From positions 625,001 to 689,000 of the forward strand of contig NZ_FNSF01000001.1 of NCBI RefSeq assembly GCF_900105455.1: a stretch of 64,000 nt of DNA, given 5' to 3'. The notes under the pieces are model-generated. The model made no database searches. It had not been told where the DNA came from and was given only the letters and a program-made list of their open reading frames with translations. A program made the translations under genes and the position numbers. Positions within the stretch are counted from its first letter, which is position 1; the number at the start of each line of letters is the position of its first letter. The stretch comes from Tenacibaculum sp. MAR_2009_124 (GTDB lineage Bacteria > Bacteroidota > Bacteroidia > Flavobacteriales > Flavobacteriaceae). Below, one piece after another: positions 15,308 through 24,196 of the stretch.

Positions 15308-17479
15308 TTAAATGTCGAACCTATAATTCGCTTTTAAAGCTACTCCCCAATTCTGGCGATTGATAAACTGATCGAAGTTATCAGTAACGACTAAATAAAC
15401 ATATGACAGGGGCTTGTATTCCCATTGTAAGCGACTATTCACATTAAAATTGTCAAATTGCGTATTATACTGAATATAGGTTGTCCAATTGATGCGTTCA
15501 GAAAAAAACACTTCTCCAGTAAATCTTGCTAAATGAAAAGTATCTTTCCCTAATTCATTTAAGTTAATTCTATTGGCTTCATAGGTAAGTCTTAATTTCG
15601 CAACTGGGAGCATTAAATACTCTACGTTAGAAAATAAACGAGTTCTTTTCCCTTGATAGTACTCACCATGCCTTAATGAAAACCTATAAATGAATTTTTT
15701 ATTTCTTGCCGAATTATATCCTAGTTGCATTCTTAGATACTTGTATATACCAGGTTGAATGCTATTACCATTTCCTAGCAGATCAAATCCATATTGAAGA
15801 TTGTTGTAGTCATAAAAAGCATTGATATAAAGAGATGAAAAATCTTTAAACCATACGGAGTTATTTATGAAAAATGACGATTGGATTAATTCCCCTTTTT
15901 CATTCCAATAGTTATCGTTGTCAAGTAATAAGTAACGATAAGAATCAATGATTTTCCTTTCTTTTGAATAATGTCTTAAAGAAATACGCCCCTGAATATG
16001 TGTATACCCTTCTCTTACAACAACATCGTTAATAGCATCGTAATTTGATAACCTAGGAACGAAACCAACATCGCTAATGTAGTTTTTGTCAACTTTGTGA
16101 ACTGCCAAACTCAAGTTTGTTTTTAGGGTATTATACCAAACGCCTGCATGATAAAAATTATTTTTATCATTATATTCATTATCTAAGCTTTTACCATAAT
16201 TGGCAAGCCCAGTCCATTTGTTGTTTTTTGATTTATAATTGAGGTTCATTCCGAGAATTCGATTGAAATCATTTAAAAAACTAAAACCATTCATTTCTTG
16301 TCTATTTATGACAAACCCTGTAGTTGTAAATGAATTAGAAAGCTTTTGTTGAACAACAAGGGCTCCATAGTTTTGAGAGGGATTGTTGTTTTGTTCTTTA
16401 GTAACCACATCTAAAGCACCAATTCTTGTTTTTTCGGAAAGATTACCTGAAACTTTCACTCCAAATAAAATATCACTTTGTGAACCAATTCTTCTGGAAT
16501 AAAAAGGATTTACATGTCGTATTCCAAGATTGGAAAATAAATCACTATTTTCTAGAAAAAAGTTTCTCCTTTCTGGAAAATTAATAGCAAAACGGGTTAA
16601 GTTAGTAACTTGTCTGTCGACGTCAATTTGTGAAAAATCTGGATTAAAAGTAGCGTCTAATTTAAGTGAAGAAGTTAAGTTAAATTGGGTATCTAAACTT
16701 GGAGTAACCGAGGTTTCTTTTGTTTTATCACTTAGTTTTTGATTATGGTCAACAGTTAAAGAAGGTATTAAAGTAAATCTTGACGATTTAGATTCTGATA
16801 GATTTTTAATTTTAAATTGTTTAGAGAAACGAAGATCAAAGGGACGATAATTTCTGCTTCTTGGAGCAAAAGTAGTCCACTCATTAGCCTTCACATCTCT
16901 CTTATTAAAAATAACGCCCCAGGTATCATTATTTTGATCATACCCAAATGATTTTAAGGGGATTTCCATCTCATAATTTTTTTTGTTTCCTTGAGTACTT
17001 ACTTTTCCATTCCAAACGGCATTCCAGCTATTATTTAATGAAAAACTTTCCCCAGTTCTTTCAATTAATGCATCTGCCATAGCTCCTCCAATGTTTAATG
17101 CAAAATAATAAGCACTTTGTTGTTGATTGTACGTGTCAAGTATCATGATGAAAGAATCACTGAAAGCAATAGTATTTCCTAAATCATCTCTTTTTAATGA
17201 GCTCAGTTGAATTCTCGATTCTTGGTCATGGTACACGGCTGAGATAAAAAGAGATTTCCCATTGTGAAAAATTTTAACTTCAGTTTGTTTACTGGCTTTA
17301 TTACCGTTTTCAGGAGAGTAATCTATAAAATTAGTGTTGACAGGTAGTTCATTCCAAATAGTTTCATTCAAAACACCATCCACAGAAATATTTGTGTTTT
17401 TAAATAGAATTTGATTTTCTTGAGCTATGAATGAAATAGGGATTAGCCAGAGCAAAATTGAAAGAAATTTCTTAATCAT
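15308..17479 (-). CDS. DUF5916 outer-membrane protein with CBM9-like domain
   Basis: The 723-residue protein has a signal peptide (KKFLSILLWLIPISFIAQE) and then a carbohydrate-binding-module-9-like domain from about 25 to 200 (DGVLNETIWNELP, NGKSLFISAVYHD). After PSLTVDHNQ near 245 come the alternating strands of a long beta-barrel ending in KANYRFDI, with the terminal aromatic/hydrophobic residue usual for outer-membrane insertion. This is the domain order of DUF5916 proteins of Bacteroidota, whose substrate is unknown. The gene is divergent from the LytS-type kinase gene, with 213 bp between them. Confidence 0.88.
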   Translation of the reverse strand: MIKKFLSILLWLIPISFIAQENQILFKNTNISVDGVLNETIWNELPVNTNFIDYSPENGNKASKQTEVKIFHNGKSLFISAVYHDQESRIQLSSLKRDDLGNTIAFSDSFIMILDTYNQQQSAYYFALNIGGAMADALIERTGESFSLNNSWNAVWNGKVSTQGNKKNYEMEIPLKSFGYDQNNDTWGVIFNKRDVKANEWTTFAPRSRNYRPFDLRFSKQFKIKNLSESKSSRFTLIPSLTVDHNQKLSDKTKETSVTPSLDTQFNLTSSLKLDATFNPDFSQIDVDRQVTNLTRFAINFPERRNFFLENSDLFSNLGIRHVNPFYSRRIGSQSDILFGVKVSGNLSEKTRIGALDVVTKEQNNNPSQNYGALVVQQKLSNSFTTTGFVINRQEMNGFSFLNDFNRILGMNLNYKSKNNKWTGLANYGKSLDNEYNDKNNFYHAGVWYNTLKTNLSLAVHKVDKNYISDVGFVPRLSNYDAINDVVVREGYTHIQGRISLRHYSKERKIIDSYRYLLLDNDNYWNEKGELIQSSFFINNSVWFKDFSSLYINAFYDYNNLQYGFDLLGNGNSIQPGIYKYLRMQLGYNSARNKKFIYRFSLRHGEYYQGKRTRLFSNVEYLMLPVAKLRLTYEANRINLNELGKDTFHLARFTGEVFFSERINWTTYIQYNTQFDNFNVNSRLQWEYKPLSYVYLVVTDNFDQFINRQNWGVALKANYRFDI

Positions 17480-17692
17480 TTAGTTATGTTTTCTGTTATC
17501 GAAGCGAAAAGTAAAAACAGAAATAAAACAAATTGTTAAAAGTAGATGAATCGGTTATTCATGAAATCAGAAACACGAAAAGATAATAATTTGGGTTTAG
17601 TCATCAGAAAGTAGATTTTCGACATCCTCCATGCCATTTACAGCAATAATTATATTAAACTTGATTTTATCGTTGTAATTTTACGAGTTCTT

Positions 17693-18766
17693 ATGAGTAC
17701 ACAAATAAAAGCTTTTTTTAATTACAATAGTTCAAAATTCAGGCTAACTATCTTCTGGGTATGTTTCTTTTTATACTATTACTTAACCTCCGATATTACT
17801 TATTACGAGGCTGGGTATATTCAAATGTTCGAAAGTGTTTTTATAATCATCTTTGCCAAGTTTATTTTAGCGACAATTACACTTAATATTTTAGTGCCAA
17901 ATTTTTTAGAGAAGGATAAACCAGTTCATTTTGTTTTATGGCTTGTTTTGGTCTTATTTTTGGTATATGTTTTATATTTCCTAGCGCGGTCTTCATATTA
18001 CGAAACAAAATATTTTGATTATTATCCTTTAATTAAGCAAGAACTATTTCAAATACCTTTTGTAAATAGAATATTTGACATTTCTGCTTTTTTAAGTAAA
18101 AGTTTAAAATTTATTACACCAGCAGCCATATTACTTAAATATCGTTTTTACAAAAAACAACAAAACCTCTTAAAATTAAAAGAACAAAAAACAACTGCCG
18201 AATTAACGGTTTTGAAACAACAGTTAAATCCACATTTTTTATTTAATACACTCAATAACCTATATGCTTTAACCATAAAAAAGTCAGATCAGGCACCGTT
18301 AATTATTGAGAAATTATCAAACATGCTCGATTATATGTTGTACCGATGCGATGAGCGCTTTGTTTCTATAAATAAGGAGGTTGAACTTATTGAAAATTAT
18401 TTGGTACTAGAAAAGTTACGATATGGTAATAGGGTACATATTAATTTTGAAAATAAATTAAAGGAAAATGTGTCAATTGCACCGCTAATAATGTTAACCT
18501 TTATTGAAAATGCATTTAAACATGGAGTCGCTCAAGAGTTGAATCAAGCTACTATTAATATTTCATTAATAAATACAAAGGAAAATGTTGTTTTTGTTGT
18601 AGAGAATACGAAGCCAAATAATATAGTAGAGAAAGAGGATAAACAGTCTATAGGACTTACGAATGTAAAGAAACAATTAGAACTGCTTTATCCTGAAAAA
18701 TATGAGTTATCAATTGTTAACAAAGCAAAAAAGTATCAAACTATTTTAAAACTAGCTCTGAAATGA
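17693..18766 (+). CDS. LytS-type sensor histidine kinase
   Basis: The 357-residue protein has about four to five hydrophobic helices in its first 150 residues and a short coiled linker (KKQQNLLKLKEQKTTAEL). The His_kinase domain follows, with H-box LKQQLNPHFLFNTLNNLY near 177-194 (phospho-His in NPHF) and N-box FIENAFKHG near 270. The short ATPase domain ends with the SIGLTNVKKQL segment. There is no extracellular sensor domain, so it probably senses a membrane-borne signal. It overlaps the response-regulator gene by 4 bp, and the two form a pair. Confidence 0.92.
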   Translation: MSTQIKAFFNYNSSKFRLTIFWVCFFLYYYLTSDITYYEAGYIQMFESVFIIIFAKFILATITLNILVPNFLEKDKPVHFVLWLVLVLFLVYVLYFLARSSYYETKYFDYYPLIKQELFQIPFVNRIFDISAFLSKSLKFITPAAILLKYRFYKKQQNLLKLKEQKTTAELTVLKQQLNPHFLFNTLNNLYALTIKKSDQAPLIIEKLSNMLDYMLYRCDERFVSINKEVELIENYLVLEKLRYGNRVHINFENKLKENVSIAPLIMLTFIENAFKHGVAQELNQATINISLINTKENVVFVVENTKPNNIVEKEDKQSIGLTNVKKQLELLYPEKYELSIVNKAKKYQTILKLALK

Positions 18767-19470
18767 AGTACAAATGTCTGATAGTAGATGATGAGGAACT
18801 GGCAAGGGAACTTATAGAAACACATTTAAAACAACTCGATCAATTTGAGTTGGTAGCTTCTTGTTCTAGTGCAATTGAAGCGAGTAAATTTTTGCAAACC
18901 ACCCATGTTCACCTATTATTTTTAGATATTGAAATGCCTGTTTTAAAAGGAACCGATTTCTTTAAAAATTTAGCACAAAAACCTAAAGTTATTTTCACAA
19001 CAGCTTATAGAGATTATGCTATAGAAGGTTTTGAACTTGATGCTATTGATTATTTATTGAAACCTATAGTTTTTCAACGTTTTTTTAAAGCAGTTACTAA
19101 GTTTCTAACCCAAGTAAGTACCGATGTAATTGCTGAAAATGTTATTGATTCTCCTGAAAGAAAAAAGGAGTTTGTTTATGTGAGAAAAAACAGAAAACAA
19201 ATAAAAGTTGTGTTTAATGATATTTTATATATTGAAAGTTTAAAGGATTACATTAAAGTACATTTAAAAGATGAGTTTCATGTAGTAAAGTATAGTATTT
19301 CAGCTTTCGAAAAAGAACTAGATCGTCGTTTTTTAAGAGCCCATAGATCGTTTATAATAAACAAAGACAAAGTCACTGCTTTTACTAAAAACGATATTGA
19401 AATCGGAAAACTAGAACTTCCAATTGGTGATGCTTATAAACAAAAATTATTCGATTTATTAGAAGACTAA
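18763..19470 (+). CDS. LytTR-family response regulator
   Basis: The 235-residue protein has a receiver domain (acidic pair DDEE near 9-12, phospho-acceptor Asp in LFLDIEMP near 55, conserved Lys in YLLKP near 107). A LytTR DNA-binding domain follows from about 145 to 235 (DILYIESLKDYIKVHL, FLRAHRSFIINK). It receives phosphate from the kinase encoded just upstream and binds direct repeats at target promoters, not determined here. The 4-bp ATGA overlap with the kinase gene implies coupled translation. Confidence 0.93.
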   Translation: MKYKCLIVDDEELARELIETHLKQLDQFELVASCSSAIEASKFLQTTHVHLLFLDIEMPVLKGTDFFKNLAQKPKVIFTTAYRDYAIEGFELDAIDYLLKPIVFQRFFKAVTKFLTQVSTDVIAENVIDSPERKKEFVYVRKNRKQIKVVFNDILYIESLKDYIKVHLKDEFHVVKYSISAFEKELDRRFLRAHRSFIINKDKVTAFTKNDIEIGKLELPIGDAYKQKLFDLLED

Positions 19471-19553
19471 TGGCAAAATAAAATCACAAAATTATAAGTC
19501 AACTACCACTAGGAAAGTCCAGAAGGTATTTAAAGGGAATTAGTTAAAAATTT

Positions 19554-19592
19554 CGACACAAGTGTCGGAGTATTTTAATCTCACTTAGTGAG
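19554..19592. promoter_or_regulatory. Two palindromes upstream of the purC promoter
   Basis: CGACACAAGTGTCG (19554-19567) and CTCACTTAGTGAG (19580-19592) are perfect inverted repeats in the 50 bp before the -7 element of purC. They could be operator half-sites or, for the first one, a weak terminator of the response-regulator gene. Confidence 0.4.
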
Positions 19593-19602
19593 TAAAAAAA
19601 CT

Positions 19603-19610
19603 TACATTTG
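19603..19610 (+). promoter_or_regulatory. -7 promoter element of purC
   Basis: TACATTTG matches the Bacteroidota consensus TAnnTTTG exactly and lies 26 bp before the ATG. No good TTG at -33 is seen; the second palindrome occupies that region. Confidence 0.6.
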
Positions 19611-19636
19611 CATACTACAACACAACAAAGACAAGA

Positions 19637-20587
19637 ATGAATACAATTAACGAAACTAACTTCCAGTTTCCTAATCAAAAATCAGTTTACAAAGGGAAAG
19701 TAAGAGAGGTGTATAACATTAATGATGAAGTATTGGTAATGATTGCTTCAGACAGATTATCAGCTTTTGATGTTATTTTACCAAAACAAATTCCTTTTAA
19801 AGGACAAATTCTAAATCAGATTGCTACAAAAATGATGAATGATACAGCCGATATTGTTCCAAATTGGTTAGTGGCAAACCCTGATGAAAATGTTGCAGTA
19901 GGATATTTATGCGAACCATTTAAGGTAGAAATGGTTATTAGAGGATATTTATCAGGTCACGCGGCTAGAGAATATAATGTAGGTAAAAGAGTGCTTTGTG
20001 GTGTAAATATGCCAGAAGGAATGAAGGAAAATGGTAAATTTCCAAACCCAATTATTACGCCTTCAACAAAAGCTGAGAATGGTGAGCACGATGAGGATAT
20101 CTCTAGAGAAGAAATTTTGGCTAAAGGAATTGTTTCTGAAGAAGATTATTTGGTATTAGAAGATTATACTAGAAAATTGTTCGAACGAGGAACTGAAATA
20201 GCAAAAAAAAGAGGGTTGATTTTAGTGGATACTAAGTATGAATTTGGAAAAACCAAAGACGGAAAAATTGTATTGATTGACGAAATACATACTCCTGACT
20301 CTTCTCGTTATTTTTATACTGAAGGATATGAAGATCGTCAAGCAAAAGGGGAGAAGCAAAAGCAATTATCTAAGGAATTTGTTCGTCAATGGTTAATTGA
20401 AAACGGATTTCAAGGAAAAGAAGGTCAAGCGATACCTGAAATGTCTGATGAGAAAATTACTGAAATCTCGAATAGGTATATCGAATTGTATGAGCAAATT
20501 ACTGGAGACAGGTTTATCAAAGCAAATACAGAAAATGTTACCGCTAGAATTGAGAAAAATGTTACTTCTTTTTTAAATGAAGGATAA
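19637..20587 (+). CDS. purC: Phosphoribosylaminoimidazole-succinocarboxamide (SAICAR) synthase
   Basis: This 316-residue enzyme joins CAIR and aspartate with ATP in purine synthesis. It has the family motifs KGKVREVYN near 19-27, SDRLSAFDV near 40, the [15 protein letters not shown] segment near 105-119, [13 protein letters not shown] near 146-158, and [11 protein letters not shown] near 218. The length is that of the longer, eukaryote- and Bacteroidota-type PurC. Its last 11 bases overlap the start of a small unknown gene. It has its own TAnnTTTG promoter with two palindromes just upstream. Confidence 0.96.
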   Translation: MNTINETNFQFPNQKSVYKGKVREVYNINDEVLVMIASDRLSAFDVILPKQIPFKGQILNQIATKMMNDTADIVPNWLVANPDENVAVGYLCEPFKVEMVIRGYLSGHAAREYNVGKRVLCGVNMPEGMKENGKFPNPIITPSTKAENGEHDEDISREEILAKGIVSEEDYLVLEDYTRKLFERGTEIAKKRGLILVDTKYEFGKTKDGKIVLIDEIHTPDSSRYFYTEGYEDRQAKGEKQKQLSKEFVRQWLIENGFQGKEGQAIPEMSDEKITEISNRYIELYEQITGDRFIKANTENVTARIEKNVTSFLNEG

Positions 20588-20954
20588 CAGAATAACTATT
20601 CGACCAGTTTTAAATTTGTCAGCAGAAAAAGAAAATGAAAGTTTTCAGAATGTAACATTACGACCTATTTTAAAATTACAGCATGACATTATTTTACGCT
20701 TGTTTGTGAATTCGATCAAAAATCAGAAATTACAAACAGCAATTGAAGATAAGGATCGTTTTTTAAAATGTATAGATGCATCTATTAGTAAGAACATACC
20801 TTTAAGAAATTTACTAGTAGGTCTTATTCTTGGACAGTTTACAATAAGTGAATTTGAAGAGTACAATGAAAATTCGTCAGAATACAATAAGCGAATCATC
20901 AATATGATCAAGCAACGACTGTTTGATAGCTTTGAAGAAATTAAAAGTTTTTGA
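20577..20954 (+). CDS. Unknown small protein coupled to purC
   Basis: The 125-residue protein is predicted soluble. Its N-terminus carries two similar segments, IRPVLNL and LRPILKL, about 20 residues apart, followed by a helical domain with [10 protein letters not shown] near 86-95. I have seen this kind of short protein in flavobacteria sometimes labelled glyoxalase, but none of the glyoxalase metal ligands are recognisable, so that label is not supported. The ATG lies inside the end of purC (11-bp overlap), so translation is probably coupled. A strong hairpin terminator follows. Confidence 0.75.
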   Translation: MKDNRITIRPVLNLSAEKENESFQNVTLRPILKLQHDIILRLFVNSIKNQKLQTAIEDKDRFLKCIDASISKNIPLRNLLVGLILGQFTISEFEEYNENSSEYNKRIINMIKQRLFDSFEEIKSF

Positions 20955-21064
20955 AAGATTAATTATGAATGAACTAGTTTGTAATTATTGTCATTAGAAT
21001 ATAACAAAGATATATGGAGTTAATGTTTTATAAGTAAGCTTTAACTTAAATCAGAAAACATGAT

Positions 21065-21096
21065 AAAAGGTAGTCCGAAAGGATTGCCTTTTTTAT
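21065..21096 (+). terminator. Terminator after the purC operon
   Basis: AAAAGGTAGTCC and GGATTGCCTTTTTT pair around GAAA and run into a T tract. Confidence 0.75.
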
Positions 21097-21157
21097 TGTC
21101 ATATTTTTATTAAAACTATCTTAAAAACACTAAAAATAATATAAAAAGGTTCTTTTT

Positions 21158-21174
21158 TTGTGTAACTTACACAA
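21158..21174. promoter_or_regulatory. 17-bp perfect palindrome before the iorA-like gene
   Basis: TTGTGTAA-C-TTACACAA is a perfect 8-bp inverted repeat, 26 bp upstream of the start codon. Its size and place fit an operator of a dimeric regulator. No regulator gene is adjacent. Confidence 0.5.
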
Positions 21175-21200
21175 GACGTAACAAAAAACTAAACTTTATA

Positions 21201-21662
21201 ATGCCAACATATACATTAAAAGTCAACGGAGATTCGATGACCGTCTCTGCTGATTCCGACACTCCCTTATTATGGGTTTTAAGAGATAATTTAAACATGG
21301 TAGGAACCAAGTTTGGCTGTGGTATAGCGCAGTGCGGAGCTTGTACAATTCATGTTGATGGTGAAGCAATGAGAAGTTGTCAATTACAGATTTCAATGAT
21401 CAAAAATGAAGAAATCACAACAATAGAAGGTTTGTCTAAAAAAGGTGATCATCCTTTGCAAGAAGCTTGGAAAGAAGTTGATGTTCCGCAATGCGGATAT
21501 TGTCAATCGGGACAAATTATGACAGCCGCGTCTTTTTTAAAAGAAAACCCTAAGCCAAGTAATGAAGAGATTAGAGAAGCAATGCATGGAAATTTATGCC
21601 GATGTGCGTCTTATAACAGAATTGAAAAAGCGGTAGCCATTGCAGCCGAAAAAATGTCCTAA
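21201..21662 (+). CDS. iorA: [2Fe-2S] subunit of aldehyde/isoquinoline-type molybdenum hydroxylase
   Basis: The 153-residue protein is the iron-sulfur subunit of xanthine-oxidase-family hydroxylases. The plant-ferredoxin-type cluster is held by the Cys residues of FGCGIAQCGACTIH near 40-53 and a Cys near 61-62. The second cluster is held by PQCGYCQSGQ near 100 and GNLCRCASYNRI near 137. It passes electrons from the molybdenum subunit encoded 10 bp downstream. It has no signal peptide; such subunits usually ride with the Tat-exported partner. A perfect palindrome lies just upstream. Confidence 0.93.
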   Translation: MPTYTLKVNGDSMTVSADSDTPLLWVLRDNLNMVGTKFGCGIAQCGACTIHVDGEAMRSCQLQISMIKNEEITTIEGLSKKGDHPLQEAWKEVDVPQCGYCQSGQIMTAASFLKENPKPSNEEIREAMHGNLCRCASYNRIEKAVAIAAEKMS

Positions 21663-21672
21663 AAAATAAGTT

Positions 21673-23898
21673 ATGAGTAAGCAAGAAAATAAATTAACAT
21701 TTAGCAGAAGGAATTTCTTAAAAACATCAGCCCTAGCGGGTGGGGGAATCATGATTGGGTTCAACCTTTTTACAGCTTGTAAGGACAACGTAAAGCCTGC
21801 GGTGGATTTTGAAAAATTAAATTTTAATGACTTTAATGCCTTCATTAAAATATCAAATGAAGGATATGTAACCATATATTCTCCTAATCCTGAAATTGGT
21901 CAAGGTGTAAAAACAACGATGCCTATGATTATTGCGGAAGAGTTAGATGTAGAATGGGATAAGGTTCACGTAGTTCAAGCTCCATTAGACACTAAAAATT
22001 ATTCAAGACAATTGGCAGGAGGAAGCCAATCTATACGTCATGGGTGGGATGCATTACGCCAAACAGGAGCTACAACGAAGCAAATGTTAGTAAATGCTGC
22101 TGCCGCAAAATGGGGGGTAAATGCTTCTTCATGTAAAGCTTTAAAAGGAGTTATTACCAATGAAAAAGGAGAAACTCTTAGTTATGGTGAGGTTGTGAAT
22201 GAAGCCGCTTTATTGGAAGTACCGGAAGATGTAAAACTAAAAGATTCATCAGAATACTCAATTATTGGAAAAGATGCTAAAAATGTTGATCTTTCAAAAA
22301 TAGTTACAGGAAAGCCTTTATTTGGTATCGATTACAAGAAAGAAGGAATGTTGTATGCTACAGTGCTAAGACCTTCAGCTTTTGGTCAGGTATTGGAGTC
22401 ATTTGATGCAACTGAAGCAAAGAAGGTAAATGGAGTGGTTGATGTTATTACCATTGGTGAAAAAGCAAGGAAGTTTTTAGATTCAGGTAAGTTTAATTGG
22501 ACCTTTAAGTTAACCAAAACAGATAAGGTTGTTGTTGTGGCAACAAATACTTGGGCGGCGATTAAAGGGAAAAATGCAATAAAGGCAGTTTGGAAAAATG
22601 ATTCAAATTTAGAGGATACCGCGTTGCATGATACTAAATTAAATGAAATATTAGATGGAACTAAGTTTAATATTCGTAGAGAAGATGGCAATATTGATAA
22701 GGCTTTTGCCGAGGCAGATAAGGTAATTGAACGAACATATCATTCTCCTTTTTTACCGCACAATTGTATGGAGCCTATGAATTTTTATGCAAATGTTACT
22801 ACCGATAAAATTCATTTAGTTGGGCCGGTTCAAACACCTGAATATGCGGCAACGGCGGTTTCAGAAATGCTTGATCGTGATTTAGATAAGATTCATATTG
22901 AAATGACCCGAATGGGAGGCGGTTTTGGAAGAAGACTCTATGGCGATTTTGTTTATGAGGCAGCTGAAATTTCAAATGCAATAAAAAAGCCTATAAAGCT
23001 TATTACAACAAGAGAAGATGATGTGAATAGCGGTATTTATCGTCCAGCTATAAAGTATAGAATATCAGCATCGATTAAAGATGAAAAAATAACAGGTTAT
23101 CATTTAAAAGAGGCTGCGATTAACAGTAATATGTTCGGCTTAATTCCACATTTCTTTCCAGCTGGTTGTATTCCTAATTATAAAGTTTCAACAGGAAATT
23201 ATAAAAGTAATATTTCAACAGGAGCTTGGCGAGCACCTTATACGAACTTCCTAGCGTATGCTGAGCAGAGCTTTTTTGATGAGTTAGCCGAAGAATTAGG
23301 GCAAGATACTGTTCAATTGCGTTTAGATTTACTCGAAAATGTAAAAGGAACTACTGATGAAAAAATACAATACTCTGGAAAGCGTATGCAAGAGGTGATA
23401 AAACTTGTTGCAGAAAAAGGGGAGTGGGGTAAAAATAAAGAAGGTGTTTTTAAAGGTTTTTCCGCTTATTATAGTCATAATACTCATGTTGCTGAGGTGG
23501 CAGAGGTAGAAATGATAGATGGAACTCCGAAAATTACTAAAGTAGTAGCAGCGGTTGATTGTGGAATTGTAGTGAATCCAACAGGAGCGATTAACCAAGT
23601 TCAAGGTGGTGTTCTTGATGGAATTGGACATGCTATGTATGGAGACTTCAATTTTAAAGAAGGAAAACCGTCATCCCAAAACTTTGATGCTTATCGATTA
23701 ATTCGAATGAATGAAACGCCAAAAGTTGAAGTTCATTTTGTGAAAAATAATTTATCTCCGACAGGGCTTGGTGAACCAGGTTTACCACCAGCAGGAGGAG
23801 CTGTGTCAAACGCAATTTTTAAAGCATTGAATAAAAGATTATATAGTCAACCTTTCGTTGAATCGATGAATAAGGATGTAGAAAAAATTCTTGGATAG
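21673..23898 (+). CDS. iorB: Molybdopterin-binding subunit of xanthine-dehydrogenase-family hydroxylase (IorB type)
   Basis: The 741-residue protein starts with a Tat signal (SRRNFLKTSALAGGG near 10-24) and then a Cys in LFTACKD, a possible lipid anchor. The aldehyde oxidase/xanthine dehydrogenase domains follow, with MGGGFGRRLYGD near 413-424, the GAWRAPYTN segment near 516, and GLGEPGLPPAGGAVSNAI near 698, which contains the catalytic Glu region. The natural substrate (aldehyde or N-heterocycle) is unknown. It works with the [2Fe-2S] protein encoded before it, and no FAD subunit gene is present, as in isoquinoline-1-oxidoreductase. A long hairpin terminator ends the operon. Confidence 0.92.
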   Translation: MSKQENKLTFSRRNFLKTSALAGGGIMIGFNLFTACKDNVKPAVDFEKLNFNDFNAFIKISNEGYVTIYSPNPEIGQGVKTTMPMIIAEELDVEWDKVHVVQAPLDTKNYSRQLAGGSQSIRHGWDALRQTGATTKQMLVNAAAAKWGVNASSCKALKGVITNEKGETLSYGEVVNEAALLEVPEDVKLKDSSEYSIIGKDAKNVDLSKIVTGKPLFGIDYKKEGMLYATVLRPSAFGQVLESFDATEAKKVNGVVDVITIGEKARKFLDSGKFNWTFKLTKTDKVVVVATNTWAAIKGKNAIKAVWKNDSNLEDTALHDTKLNEILDGTKFNIRREDGNIDKAFAEADKVIERTYHSPFLPHNCMEPMNFYANVTTDKIHLVGPVQTPEYAATAVSEMLDRDLDKIHIEMTRMGGGFGRRLYGDFVYEAAEISNAIKKPIKLITTREDDVNSGIYRPAIKYRISASIKDEKITGYHLKEAAINSNMFGLIPHFFPAGCIPNYKVSTGNYKSNISTGAWRAPYTNFLAYAEQSFFDELAEELGQDTVQLRLDLLENVKGTTDEKIQYSGKRMQEVIKLVAEKGEWGKNKEGVFKGFSAYYSHNTHVAEVAEVEMIDGTPKITKVVAAVDCGIVVNPTGAINQVQGGVLDGIGHAMYGDFNFKEGKPSSQNFDAYRLIRMNETPKVEVHFVKNNLSPTGLGEPGLPPAGGAVSNAIFKALNKRLYSQPFVESMNKDVEKILG

Positions 23899-23955
23899 TC
23901 GAATTAGGAGAAGTACATCTAATTTTGTTACTATTTATAATTAGTAAAAATAAGA

Positions 23956-24006
23956 CAAAAGAGTTATAACATGAAACAATTAGGTTATAACTCTTTTGGT
24001 TTTTTG
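23956..24006 (+). terminator. Terminator after the molybdenum hydroxylase operon
   Basis: CAAAAGAGTTATAAC (23956-23970) pairs perfectly with GTTATAACTCTTTTG (23984-23998) and a T-rich stretch follows. Confidence 0.9.
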
Positions 24007-24140
24007 TTAAAAAAAGAGTTTTTTTTTAATTAAGAATTGAAATTTTTAACTGGAATACAAGGAGGACTTTTATTTTTCAAGATTAAAATGCAATTTTAGA
24101 AATTAGGGGGTTGGAGTTTTTTGAATTGCCATGGCGAGTT

Positions 24141-24170
24141 TTGAAAAACTATCAAAAAAGGTTACTTTCG
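24141..24170 (+). promoter_or_regulatory. Promoter of the alpha-oxoamine synthase gene
   Basis: TTG (24141-24143), 19 bp, TACTTTCG (24163-24170), close to the Bacteroidota TTG-N19-TAnnTTTG form; the ATG is 26 bp further on. Confidence 0.55.
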
Positions 24171-24196
24171 CATCGTACTAAAAACAAAAAGTAAAA

